Shown here piece after piece: positions 52,729 through 61,259 of a stretch of DNA of 64,000 bases. A program made the position numbers and the translations under genes. Under the pieces are notes generated by a model. The model was not told the DNA's origin. It did not search any database and was given only the letters and a program-made list of their open reading frames with translations. How positions within the stretch are numbered: position 1 is the stretch's first letter; the number at the start of each line of letters is the position of its first letter. This DNA is from Paenibacillus silvestris. Lineage in GTDB: Bacteria; Bacillota; Bacilli; Paenibacillales; NBRC-103111. The stretch lies in contig NZ_WTUZ01000020.1 of NCBI RefSeq assembly GCF_009882985.1, forward strand, positions 317,064 to 381,063, read 5' to 3'.

Positions 52729-53706
52729 TTGAGTCTACAGCATACTTTTTCGACTGGGATGATTTGGGAGCCCCTTTATAAGTGGCACATACCAGCCCAT
52801 CCGGTTGAAGTCCAGCTTTTCCGATCGCAGCCGGTTCGCCGTTTGAAGTTTTTGCATCACTTCGGAGCATCCGCGCTTTTCTCACCAATGACCCATTCAC
52901 GGTTCGAGCACACCGTAGGTGTGTGGTCCTTGATGGCCCATTTTTGCCCGGACGAACCCTTGCTTCGCATTGCTGCACTTTTGCACGACATCGGCCATTT
53001 GCCCTTTTCGCATGCGGTGGAACGGACACTCGGTTACGACCACCACCAACATACAGAGCGATTGATCCTCAGCGGAACAGTTGCTGACATCCTGACTGAG
53101 CATGGGATCTCCCCAGCGGCGATCGTGTCTATTTTGAATCAGGACAGCCCACTAACGAATAAAACTTCCTTGATGGGTCTTGATCATCTGGACAGTTTCC
53201 TGCGGGATACTACCTATGCTGGGCAGCAGCTCATGCCGCCTTCTGATCTCGTCCGAAAGCTTCGCCTTCGCGGGAATTATATAGAAACAGATGAAGAAAC
53301 GGCGGCGGCCCTCGTTCATGCAGTCGTGGAAGACCACCGTATTTTCCTAAGCCCACCCTTCCTTGCCATGGATGCGCTGCTCGCCAAAGCGGTTGCTCAT
53401 CACTGCGAAGAGAACCCGGGTATGAAAGAACGGCTTCCATCCTTATTGGATCACGAGCTTATTCAGGAGCTGTTGCAAAGTGCAAACAAGGTAGCTAGGG
53501 ACACGATGAATGTCTTAATGTACGAACCGCATCGCATTCAAATTACCGAAGAGCCAGTTAAAGGCAGCATAGAAGTTAATATTCGTAAAATATACAAGAA
53601 ACAGCCGCTGATCGGCGACAAACCAGCTTCGGAAACAAGCTTCCAAGCTGCCGTGAAATTAGAAGAGCTTCAATCTCTTTCAGCTACTTATTTTTTTAAC
53701 ATATAG
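52729..53706 (+). CDS. HD-domain phosphohydrolase
   Basis: A 325-residue protein starting at a TTG, 7 bp after AGGAGG. The HD motif ligands are visible: HSRFEHTVGVW (His), LLHDIGHLPFSH (His-Asp) and the downstream DHLDSFLRD Asp. The N-terminal GMIWEPLYKWHIPAHPVEVQL pattern is typical of the YwfO/dNTPase-like HD subfamily, which hydrolyses nucleotides or phosphate esters. It is followed 45 bp later by tdk, so a link to nucleotide metabolism is plausible. Confidence 0.86.
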   Translation: MSLQHTFSTGMIWEPLYKWHIPAHPVEVQLFRSQPVRRLKFLHHFGASALFSPMTHSRFEHTVGVWSLMAHFCPDEPLLRIAALLHDIGHLPFSHAVERTLGYDHHQHTERLILSGTVADILTEHGISPAAIVSILNQDSPLTNKTSLMGLDHLDSFLRDTTYAGQQLMPPSDLVRKLRLRGNYIETDEETAAALVHAVVEDHRIFLSPPFLAMDALLAKAVAHHCEENPGMKERLPSLLDHELIQELLQSANKVARDTMNVLMYEPHRIQITEEPVKGSIEVNIRKIYKKQPLIGDKPASETSFQAAVKLEELQSLSATYFFNI

Positions 53707-53751
53707 TCATACATCCATTCGATCCTAGACCTACAGAGGGGACTGGCCAGC

Positions 53752-54330
53752 TTGGCAAAATTATATTTCCGTTATGGTACGATGAACAGCGGTAAATCCA
53801 TTGAAGTACTGCGCGTTGCGCATAATTATGAAGAACAAGGCAAGAAAGTTCTCCTTTTGACATCCGTCGTTGATGACCGTTTTGGTGTTGGCAAGGTCGT
53901 ATCCCGAATTGGTATGCAAAAGAATGCCATTGTTGTAGACGATACTTTGGATATGATTGAACTCGCGCAAGTTGAGTCTCCCAACTGTATTCTTGTGGAC
54001 GAGGCTCAATTCTTGAACAAAAAGCAGGTCGCGCAGCTGATCACGATTGTCGATGATCTGAACATCCCTGTTATCGCGTATGGCTTGCGGGCGGATTTCA
54101 TGGGGCAACTCTTTGAGGGAAGCACTGCGCTGATTGCGGCTGCCGATACGATTGAGGAAATTAAGACGGTCTGTTGGTATTGCGATAAGAAAGCGATCAT
54201 GAATATGCGCTGCAAGGATGGAGAGCCTATTTTCCATGGCGAGCAGATCCAAATTGGCGGTAATGAGAGTTATGTTCCCGTTTGCCGCAAATGCTATGCA
54301 TCGAAGCTGAAAGCAACGCTTAGCGTCTAA
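53752..54330 (+). CDS. tdk: Thymidine kinase, type II
   Basis: A 192-residue cytosolic kinase that makes dTMP from thymidine. The start is a TTG after GAGGGGA. The P-loop YGTMNSGKS is at about 8-16, Walker B is CILVDEAQFL (about 83-92), and the zinc ligands lie in CWYCDKKA (about 140) and the C-terminal CRKCYA. The lasso loop between them is of normal length. It is in series with the HD gene. Confidence 0.96.
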   Translation: MAKLYFRYGTMNSGKSIEVLRVAHNYEEQGKKVLLLTSVVDDRFGVGKVVSRIGMQKNAIVVDDTLDMIELAQVESPNCILVDEAQFLNKKQVAQLITIVDDLNIPVIAYGLRADFMGQLFEGSTALIAAADTIEEIKTVCWYCDKKAIMNMRCKDGEPIFHGEQIQIGGNESYVPVCRKCYASKLKATLSV

Positions 54331-54406
54331 CTTGCAGGGATTTACCCGCAAATTACGTCTAATCTACGAATAAGATTGATATGGTTGTCAAAGAAAGGTG
54401 AGTTCC

Positions 54407-55588
54407 TTGCGAAAAAAACGGATTTTGCTCTTATCTGAGGGCTTCGGGAAAGGTCATACACAAGCTGCGCACGCACTTTCCGTTGAGCTGAGACAGAACT
54501 CTTCGGAAATTATTACGCGTGTTATCGAGCTCGGCGCATTTTTGCACCCTACCCTTGCACCTTGGATCTTCTCGGCATACCGCCGCACGGTTACTTCACA
54601 ACCCAAACTCTATGGTATGCTTTACCGCAATCAATATGAAAAGTCGCTGGGCCGTTTCGCTGGACTTTTCCTGCATCGGATGTTTTATTCCCAGACCAAA
54701 GCGATCATCCAGCAGCTCAAGCCGGATATTATCGTGTGCACACACCCTTTTCCGAGCATCATCGTTTCTCGCTTGAAACGTGCTGGGCTTACGGTCCCTC
54801 TGTTCACAGTCATCACGGATTACGATGTGCATGGCACTTGGATTGACCCTGCTGTAGACAAGTACCTTGTGTCAACGCCGAAGGTGCAGGATCGTCTTAT
54901 TGCCCGCGGTGTACCAGAGACGAACATTGAAGTCACAGGGATTCCCGTGCACCCTGATTTCCATCTCGAGCATAGCAAAGTGCAGACCCGCAAGCAGTTC
55001 GGGCTTAACGCCATGCCTACGGTGATGGTGATGGGCGGCGGCTGGGGTGTTTTTAAAAAAGAGGAAAAAGAAGAGTTGCTAACGTATTTGGCAAGTTGGA
55101 GCAAGGATATACAGCTTCTCATCTGTTTAGGAACGAACGAGAAAGCGCGCCAGCAGCTTTTAGAGGAAGAGATTTTCCGCCAGCCGAATATCCACCTGAT
55201 TGGATACACCAATGAGATTAATAAGCTGATGGACATTTCGGATTTATTGATCACCAAACCTGGTGGGATGACCTGCACAGAGGCCATGGCCAAAGGCATT
55301 CCAATGCTGTTCTACAGCGCCATTCCAGGGCAGGAAGAAACGAATTGCCAGTATTTCCAGGATCAAGGTTACGGTCAAATGATTACATCACTCGAAATGG
55401 TCGACCACTGGTTCAAGCTGTTGCTGGAACAGTATCCCGAGCTCTCGAAACGCCGCATCACGATTCGCAAGCATCAGAAATTCGGCGCCCAAGATTGCTC
55501 TAGAGCGATCATTCAGTACCTAAAGTTATCCGACCAACGCCCCTATCGGCAGGCATCAACAACAACACCGCTCATACAATGGTATTAA
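54407..55588 (+). CDS. UgtP/MGDG-synthase-like glycosyltransferase
   Basis: A 393-residue GT28-type enzyme that adds sugars to diacylglycerol (glycolipid and lipoteichoic acid anchor synthesis in relatives). The start TTG at 54407 is 4 bp after AAAGGTGAG; a GTG three codons upstream lies inside that site. The N-terminal MGDG_synth domain has SEGFGKGHTQAAHAL, then HPFPSIIVSRLKRAG. The C-terminal sugar-nucleotide domain has GGGWGVFKKEEKEE, TKPGGMTCTEAMAKGIP and PGQEETN. A membrane protein gene and a polysaccharide deacetylase gene follow closely. Confidence 0.9.
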   Translation: MRKKRILLLSEGFGKGHTQAAHALSVELRQNSSEIITRVIELGAFLHPTLAPWIFSAYRRTVTSQPKLYGMLYRNQYEKSLGRFAGLFLHRMFYSQTKAIIQQLKPDIIVCTHPFPSIIVSRLKRAGLTVPLFTVITDYDVHGTWIDPAVDKYLVSTPKVQDRLIARGVPETNIEVTGIPVHPDFHLEHSKVQTRKQFGLNAMPTVMVMGGGWGVFKKEEKEELLTYLASWSKDIQLLICLGTNEKARQQLLEEEIFRQPNIHLIGYTNEINKLMDISDLLITKPGGMTCTEAMAKGIPMLFYSAIPGQEETNCQYFQDQGYGQMITSLEMVDHWFKLLLEQYPELSKRRITIRKHQKFGAQDCSRAIIQYLKLSDQRPYRQASTTTPLIQWY

Positions 55589-55612
55589 CCATGTATAGGG
55601 CGGTGATTTTTT

Positions 55613-56113
55613 TTGGACCCCTTGAAACGTTTCGGCAAGCAGATCATCTTTGTTTATTTGCTCATCTGGTTCATCGGCAGTCTCTGGATGATGGCTGTGC
55701 TCGGCAGCGGATCCGTCCAGGGGAAGCTGTTAGGCGTTGACGTAAGTCTGTACCATGAGTATGCCTGCTTTGGCTTTGCAGGCGCTTTGGGTGGAGCGTT
55801 ATACGGCCTTAGGATGTTCCACGAGCATTACCATGACCTGACTCCGCAGTGGATGTACTGGTATTTCATGCGGCCTATCCTCTGTTTCGGTTCCGCAATC
55901 ATCACTATCGTCCTATTCGAGAGCGGCATTATGCTGCTGCAAGTCGACGATTCCATGTCAGCACGAATCTCTATCGCCTTTTTGACCGGATACGGGTATG
56001 GTAAATTTATGGAAAAAATCAAGGCGCTTACGACGACTTTTTTCAATGGAAATGGAAGTACGAACGGAAATGGGAATGGCACTGGAAACGGGAGCGAACC
56101 CCCAAAATCTTGA
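55613..56113 (+). CDS. Membrane protein of unknown function with Asn-Gly repeat tail
   Basis: A 166-residue protein starting at a TTG, 24 bp after the glycosyltransferase stop, with GGGCGGTGA upstream. Four hydrophobic segments (about 12-32, 48-65, 85-105, 115-130) are followed by a C-terminal tail of Asn-Gly dipeptides (about 143-160), probably disordered. I do not recognise a family. The Asn-Gly tract is encoded by a short degenerate tandem repeat near 56046-56097 that could change length by slippage. Confidence 0.75.
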   Translation: MDPLKRFGKQIIFVYLLIWFIGSLWMMAVLGSGSVQGKLLGVDVSLYHEYACFGFAGALGGALYGLRMFHEHYHDLTPQWMYWYFMRPILCFGSAIITIVLFESGIMLLQVDDSMSARISIAFLTGYGYGKFMEKIKALTTTFFNGNGSTNGNGNGTGNGSEPPKS

Positions 56114-56169
56114 ATTCCTTTGAGGATATTTGGAAACGCTACTTGTATCAAATAGGCGAAGGAGACATC

Positions 56170-56898
56170 ATGAGAATCATTGCAGCTTTGTGTACTTGCT
56201 TGTTGTTGATGCAGCCCGTAGCAGCCAGTGCCGCTCCGAAAAAAGACCGCACCTACTATGAAACACGCGGAGAAATTGTCTGGGAAGTGAATACGGATGA
56301 GAAGGTGATCGCCCTTACCTTTGATGACGGCCCACATCCTAAGTATACGGCTCAAGTTCTAGAGCTGCTTAAACAGTACGATGCGAAGGCGACTTTCTTC
56401 GTTGTCGGCAACAAAATCCAGCTCTATCCTGATGTACTGGAACAAACCGCTCGAGAAGGTCATGAGATTGCTAATCATACATATAGCCATGCCTACATCG
56501 GACGGAATACCAACATCAAGAAAGAACTGAACACGACGGAAGATCTGATTGTTGCGAAAACAGGACAACGAGCACAATTGTTTCGACCACCTGGTGGCTT
56601 CTACAACGAGCATCTTGTGTCTGTCGTTAAAGATGAGGGATACAAAATGATTATGTGGAGCTGGCAGCTGGATACGAAGGATTGGAATACTCCAGGGGTC
56701 AATCGTATTGTGAATACGGTGCTTAAAAATGCAAAAAATGGGAACATCGTTCTGTTTCATGACTATATTGAAGGTCCAACGCAAACCATCGAAGCTTTGA
56801 AGATTATTTTGCCTGAATTAAAAAACAGAGGATACAAGTTAATCACCGTATCAGAGCTTCTGGGCTATAACAAGGCCATCCCCGCGAAAATTCATTAA
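56170..56898 (+). CDS. Polysaccharide deacetylase (NodB homology)
   Basis: A 242-residue secreted metal-dependent deacetylase acting on peptidoglycan or other N-acetylated glycans. The start at 56170 has AAGGAG 6 bp upstream. The signal peptide ends near AASAAP (about 20). The five NodB motifs are present: TFDDGPHP (Asp-Asp), HEIANHTYSHAY (metal His pair), RPPGGFYN, DTKDWNTPG and IVLFHD. It is PdaA/PdaB-like in size. The stop overlaps that of the convergent NlpC/P60 gene by 4 bp. Confidence 0.93.
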   Translation: MRIIAALCTCLLLMQPVAASAAPKKDRTYYETRGEIVWEVNTDEKVIALTFDDGPHPKYTAQVLELLKQYDAKATFFVVGNKIQLYPDVLEQTAREGHEIANHTYSHAYIGRNTNIKKELNTTEDLIVAKTGQRAQLFRPPGGFYNEHLVSVVKDEGYKMIMWSWQLDTKDWNTPGVNRIVNTVLKNAKNGNIVLFHDYIEGPTQTIEALKIILPELKNRGYKLITVSELLGYNKAIPAKIH

Positions 56899-57905
56899 GA
56901 CAGCACACGCTTGGCCTTAACAAAACGATCTTTCCAAACGGCATCGAGTTCCGATACCGTTACGCCGATGCCTAGGCGGAAGGTATGCAGGATGAGTCCG
57001 TTACCCATATAGACCGCCACATGGCCAATCTGATCGGTACCTTCTTTATTTTTTCGCTTGGGTGTGGTGAAAAACACGAGATCACCCTCGCGCAGCTCAT
57101 CGATCGACACCTCGGTCCCTCGCTCACTTTGCAGTCCTACATCACGCGGCAAATTTATCTCTTGGGTCGCAAACAGGTACTGGAGGAAGGAGGAACAGTC
57201 GAACGAGTTCGTTTGACCTTCCTTTGCTCCGAACACATAAGGGGTGCCAAGGAAGCTCATTCCTTTGACAATAATGGCGTCGGCTTTGCGTTGCCACGTT
57301 GCATCCTTGTTATCGGAAGCATCCGCAGTTTGTTCGTATTGTTCCTTGATTTTCACGATCTCGGCTGAAGCGAGATTCACCTTCTTCACACCTGGAATAG
57401 GGTCATCCCCTTCTCGTACTTGTTCAGGCTTATTTATGGGCGGGGTCGCAGTCGCAGCAATCACCACAGATGGGGTAGGACTTGCTTGTGGTGCTAAGTT
57501 CTCTTGCACGGCTGCCGTTGCTACTGGTGCCACAGTGGGACTACTCTCTACTTCACTAGGTAGAACCGCAGGTGGTGAGAGGCTTGGGGTTGCTGCTTTG
57601 GGCGTGGCTGCAGGCTTCGCAATTGGCTTTGCTGTTCGCGCCGGAGATGACGTGGAAGTTGCTGTCTCCACCATCATCCCCTTGGCTATTGGCGTGGCCG
57701 ATGTCGTTAATTCGGGAGTCGCCGATTCAGCGGGTAGTGTCGGTTCCGTCGTTATGGTCTTTGGATCGTTCGCGTTCGCATTTGTATTCGTCGTATTCGT
57801 ATATGCCGCGTTCAGCGCCATATTTTCTGGATTTTGCACAGTAAAACCAATTAGCACGGCAAGTGCGATGACTAGCGTGGAAATCGTATATTTAGGGGCT
57901 AGCAT
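56895..57905 (-). CDS. NlpC/P60 cell-wall hydrolase with long Thr/Ala/Pro linker
   Basis: A 336-residue secreted gamma-D-glutamyl endopeptidase. The start at 57903-57905 has AGGAGGT 5 bp upstream. One N-terminal membrane segment or signal (about 5-24) leads to a low-complexity Thr/Ala/Pro/Ser/Val stretch of about 130 residues that could span the wall. The NlpC/P60 domain occupies about 210-336, with Cys237 (DCSSF), His295 (GHVAVYMG) and His307 (LHTF). GTPYVFGAKEGQ precedes the catalytic Cys. No SH3 or LysM module is present. Confidence 0.92.
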   Translation of the reverse strand: MLAPKYTISTLVIALAVLIGFTVQNPENMALNAAYTNTTNTNANANDPKTITTEPTLPAESATPELTTSATPIAKGMMVETATSTSSPARTAKPIAKPAATPKAATPSLSPPAVLPSEVESSPTVAPVATAAVQENLAPQASPTPSVVIAATATPPINKPEQVREGDDPIPGVKKVNLASAEIVKIKEQYEQTADASDNKDATWQRKADAIIVKGMSFLGTPYVFGAKEGQTNSFDCSSFLQYLFATQEINLPRDVGLQSERGTEVSIDELREGDLVFFTTPKRKNKEGTDQIGHVAVYMGNGLILHTFRLGIGVTVSELDAVWKDRFVKAKRVLS

Positions 57906-58011
57906 GTCTGACCTCCTGTGTATGTGCAAAGATAGCAAGTCTACACATACCATTCTCACCCCACCCCCGAGGTCAGGGGGTCGTAATCTCTGGAATTTCA
58001 TGGATGTGAGA

Positions 58012-58051
58012 AAAAGCCTTACCGTTAGCAGTCCGCTTCCGGTAAGGCTTA
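58012..58051 (-). terminator. Terminator after the YCF48-like lipoprotein gene
   Basis: Minus-strand hairpin AAGCCTTACCG...CGGTAAGGCTT followed by TTTC, just after the stop at 58055. Confidence 0.8.
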
Positions 58052-58054
58052 TTG

Positions 58055-59269
58055 TTATTTCGGTGCATCGAAGGTATGCACCTTCGTCCAGTTCACACCA
58101 CCTGTACCGGTGGTGTACATCACGCTCGGCTGCTCATTATCATTCGTGATCAGCCAGCCTTGATTCGCATCTGCCATGCCCAGCAGAAGCTCGCCGTAGC
58201 CCGTGAACGTCTCTTTGCCGTTCACCCAGGTCTTGCCGCCGTCCTTCGTCCATCCGACGGAGTTCGGCTTGTCGCAGCTCGGGCACTGGCCGCCCATGAA
58301 AGCTACGTCGGGACTTACGACGTATAGCGGCCCTGGCTTCGAGCCCGTGTTCTTCGGCCCTGCCGTATCCCCTGCAGCGATACCGGGGGCTGGCCCGCCT
58401 CCAGCCGTGCTATTCGCGAGCACCGTCTGCCAGGTCTTCCCGCCATCCTTCGTGTGGAACAAGGAATACGACGTTTGGGTCATGCCTGACTCCCCGATTA
58501 GCTCAATCCATGCATCGTTCGCTCCGGCGGAACGAATCACGGCACCTGTGAGATTGGCGGCATTATTGCGGGACATCACGGTCTTCCAACTCTTGCCCCC
58601 ATCCTGTGTTCTCACAACTTCCACGGTGCCTTTCCCTTGCTTGACAGCCCACCCGTTGCTGGCATCATGGAAATAGGGATCTCCCGTAATACCTTCGGGT
58701 ATAGGCATATTCGTCCATTTTGCACCGCCATCAACGGTATGCGCATTCCCGCTGAAGGCTTCCCCCTTCGATACAAAATGAAAGAATGCGGTGTTCGGCA
58801 TTTTACCAACAGATGCCCAATGTTGCCCTCCATCCTGGGTGCTCAGCAAGCTGCCTTCCGTTCCGACACTCGCCCAAGCTTCCTTACCATTTAGAGCAAA
58901 CAATTGTTTGACATCGCCTTTGCCTTCATATTGAACCTGCCACTTCGCACCGCTATCATCTGTATGAGCTATCCAGCCATTGCCGCCAATCCATCCGGAT
59001 TTGGCATCCGCTAAACGGACAGCCGTCACCCCAGTCATAGCTACTTTTGATGGTTTATCACTTGTTCCTGCTACAGGTGTCCCAGAGGGAGTTGTTGTTG
59101 TATCCGTTGGTTGTGCGGTTGGCTGCTCGGTTGGTTGTGATGTTGCAGCCGCAGTCGACTGCGGCGGGTCGGAAACATTCACAGCTCCATTCGTTGTTCC
59201 TGACGACTCACATCCGGTAAGCGTCATAACAGCTAAGGCCAATATAGGTACATATTTCTTCAACATCAT
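58055..59269 (-). CDS. Lipoprotein with YCF48/BNR-type beta-propeller repeats
   Basis: A 404-residue lipoprotein. The start ATG at 59267-59269 is 5 bp after GAAGGAG; a second ATG follows directly. The lipobox is TLTGC (Cys about 20). A Thr/Gln/Pro-rich linker (about 30-75) leads to a beta-propeller with repeated GxxxxTxDGGxxW units (TDDSGAKW, STQDGGQHW, TQDGGKSW, HTKDGGKTW, TKDGGKTW). Such YCF48-like propellers act in photosystem assembly in phototrophs and are of unknown function in Firmicutes. Its envelope-gene neighbourhood suggests a scaffold role on the outer membrane face. Confidence 0.85.
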   Translation of the reverse strand: MMLKKYVPILALAVMTLTGCESSGTTNGAVNVSDPPQSTAAATSQPTEQPTAQPTDTTTTPSGTPVAGTSDKPSKVAMTGVTAVRLADAKSGWIGGNGWIAHTDDSGAKWQVQYEGKGDVKQLFALNGKEAWASVGTEGSLLSTQDGGQHWASVGKMPNTAFFHFVSKGEAFSGNAHTVDGGAKWTNMPIPEGITGDPYFHDASNGWAVKQGKGTVEVVRTQDGGKSWKTVMSRNNAANLTGAVIRSAGANDAWIELIGESGMTQTSYSLFHTKDGGKTWQTVLANSTAGGGPAPGIAAGDTAGPKNTGSKPGPLYVVSPDVAFMGGQCPSCDKPNSVGWTKDGGKTWVNGKETFTGYGELLLGMADANQGWLITNDNEQPSVMYTTGTGGVNWTKVHTFDAPK

Positions 59270-59509
59270 CTTCACTCCTTCCAATTCTTGTCATGCGCCA
59301 CTCTTCCCTATAGACGTAACTCTTCATTAAAAAGTTGAGTTCAGAGCAGGCTGCCTACACCCATATTTATACCCAAATTTAGTATGTCCTGCATCAAGTC
59401 ATTCATTGGCAGATTCTCACAAAATAATAAATTAGGCATGACTCATCTTCTTTACGAATACAATCCAATCAAGGAGGGGGGACTTTATTACGGAAAGGAA
59501 GAGGATCGG

Positions 59510-60511
59510 TTGAGATTCATATGGGGTAAAAAAGAACTAACCTTAATGATCATTCCGGGCGCCAACCGCCGTACCGTAAGATTCAAGCTTCCGCACAGTA
59601 GCTTGTATATTGTGCCTAGCGTGATCCTGCTCGTGCTGATTGGTTTTTTTGTCACGATTTACTTTATGAATACCTACTCCCATCAAACAAAAGAAAACTT
59701 GCAGCGAACGTTCGATGGACAAGAGCGCCAACTAGTTGATCAAATTACACTTAAAGATAATGAACTTGAGCAGCTTCAAACTAATTTGATTGACTTATCC
59801 CAGCAAGCCGATGAGTTCAAGATTAAGCTCGAAGAAATTAAGAAACTAGATCATGTCATACAGTTAATGAGCCAATCAGAAGAGACAAACAGGACAAGCA
59901 AAAAGCTGCCCGCTTTAAGTAATTCCGCTTCTGACACCGATGTCGGAGGCAACGAGGTTCCGGTCAGTTCACAGGAAGTGACTCAGCTTGTTAGCAGCAC
60001 GAAAGAAGGGCTTTCTAGCTTAGTCGGGGATATTAACGCACTGCTTATTAATCTCAGCGAGTCCGAAGCACGGTTGCAGCAAGCCGACTATTTGCGGAGC
60101 ATCACGCCAACCCTCTGGCCCATCACAACGCATAGTCTTACCTCAGGCTTCGGCATCCGCAGAGATCCCTTCAACGGCAAGCCGTCCATGCATACGGGCC
60201 TTGACCTTGACGGCGAGTTAGGTGACCCCGTCTATGCAACGGCTTCAGGCAAAGTAATCGAAGCCAGCTTCGACAGTGAATACGGCAACCGTATCCTTGT
60301 CGATCATTCGCGCGGCATTCAAACCGGTTATATGCATCTGCATAAAATGCTCGTTAAACGCGGAGAATCAGTAACAAAAGGTCAGCTGATCGGCCTGCTT
60401 GGTTCCACAGGACGAAGCACCGGTTCCCATCTGCATTACGAGGTACAGAAAAACCGTGTCCCCATTGACCCAACCCCTTATCTAATAAGCAATAGAAAGG
60501 ATGAACGCTAA
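59510..60511 (+). CDS. Membrane-anchored M23 (LytM) peptidase, copy 2
   Basis: A 333-residue paralogue of the 32.5 kb peptidase. The start was set at the TTG at 59510, which follows AAAGGAAGAGG and makes the N-termini align residue for residue (RFIWGKKELTLMIIPG with KLKWKPKKLTLVIIPD). The longer in-frame form is unsupported. It has one membrane helix (about 31-50), a coiled coil (about 60-120), a linker and a LytM domain with HTGLDLDG, YMHLHK and SHLHYE. The bactofilin ATG overlaps its stop by one base (TAATG). Confidence 0.92.
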   Translation: MRFIWGKKELTLMIIPGANRRTVRFKLPHSSLYIVPSVILLVLIGFFVTIYFMNTYSHQTKENLQRTFDGQERQLVDQITLKDNELEQLQTNLIDLSQQADEFKIKLEEIKKLDHVIQLMSQSEETNRTSKKLPALSNSASDTDVGGNEVPVSSQEVTQLVSSTKEGLSSLVGDINALLINLSESEARLQQADYLRSITPTLWPITTHSLTSGFGIRRDPFNGKPSMHTGLDLDGELGDPVYATASGKVIEASFDSEYGNRILVDHSRGIQTGYMHLHKMLVKRGESVTKGQLIGLLGSTGRSTGSHLHYEVQKNRVPIDPTPYLISNRKDER

Positions 60512-60954
60512 TGCTTGGAAGCTCAAAATCGAAGCGCATTGATACGAAAACAACGGACACGTTGATCGGGGGCAGCACCATTTGCGAAGGTAAAATCATG
60601 TCCGAAGCCAGCCTTCGTATTGAAGGCCAGCTGCATGGCGATATTGAATGCGCAGGTGATATCACGATTGGCGAGAATGCTGTCGTCCAATCCAACATCC
60701 TGGCGCGCGACGTCATCATTGCTGGCAAAGTGAAAGGCAACATCCAGACCAAAGGCAAGCTTATCGTCACTAGCTCCGGCGTGCTGGTGGGCAACATCGA
60801 TGTCCGCTCCTTCATTATTCAGGAGGGCGGGATTTTCCAAGGCAGCAGCGCGATGCAGATCGCAGCGATAAGTGACAAAGGCGGCAAGGTCATCGACGCG
60901 CAGGCGCATAAGCAGCAGAAGAACGAGCAGCAAGCTGCTTCGGGCGGAAATTAA
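60511..60954 (+). CDS. Bactofilin, copy 2
   Basis: A 147-residue bactofilin very similar to copy 1: DTLIGGSTICEGKIMSEAS, RIEGQLHGDIECAGDITIGE, and the same rung pattern to FIIQEGGIFQGSS. The tail differs, being Gln/Ala/Lys-rich. It is translationally coupled to the M23 gene by the TAATG overlap. A strong terminator follows. The pair is therefore a self-contained M23-bactofilin cassette. Confidence 0.94.
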   Translation: MLGSSKSKRIDTKTTDTLIGGSTICEGKIMSEASLRIEGQLHGDIECAGDITIGENAVVQSNILARDVIIAGKVKGNIQTKGKLIVTSSGVLVGNIDVRSFIIQEGGIFQGSSAMQIAAISDKGGKVIDAQAHKQQKNEQQAASGGN

Positions 60955-60957
60955 TAA

Positions 60958-61003
60958 GGACTGTCCTCCAAAGAAAACAATCTTCTTTGGGGGACAGTCC
61001 TTA
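60958..61003 (+). terminator. Terminator after bactofilin copy 2
   Basis: Hairpin GGACTGTCCTCCAAAGAA paired with TTCTTTGGGGGACAGTCC, followed by TTATTT. Confidence 0.85.
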
Positions 61004-61018
61004 TTTGTATGCGCCCGA

Positions 61019-61196
61019 GGGAACTACAGGGCGCTATTTCAGCTAAATCCGCGAAATGGCGATGCCAGGAGAACTACAGGGTCTTATTTCGCCTAAAAAA
61101 CCTACATTTAAGCCGAAATTAGCGAAATAGAGGATCCTAGTTCCCTCTCATCGGCCATAGAGTCGATTTCCACTGAAATAGAAGACCACAGTTCCC
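61019..61196. repeat. FFRR intergenic repeat element, copy D
   Basis: The best-preserved copy. Units lie at 61019 (forward), 61069 (forward), 61124 (reverse) and 61175 (reverse). Like units are 50-51 bp apart and the outer cores 170 bp apart. The first spacer also matches the complement of the last spacer in part, so the whole 178 bp is one imperfect inverted repeat. It sits between convergent genes. A short TTTCGTA tandem follows at about 61208-61230. Confidence 0.85.
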
Positions 61197-61259
61197 AATA
61201 TCTCAATTTCGTATTTCGTATTTCGTACCCTGTAGCCTGTAACTCGAAGCTCAATCAAC

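Noticed and set aside
57244..58149. 301-codon open frame antisense to the NlpC/P60 gene
   Set aside because: Its Val/Gly/Ala-rich sequence is the complement of the Thr/Ala/Pro linker of the real gene.
61019..61196. Regularly spaced repeat units suggesting a CRISPR array
   Set aside because: Only four units per locus, two of them inverted, with spacers partly complementary to each other. No cas genes are present.
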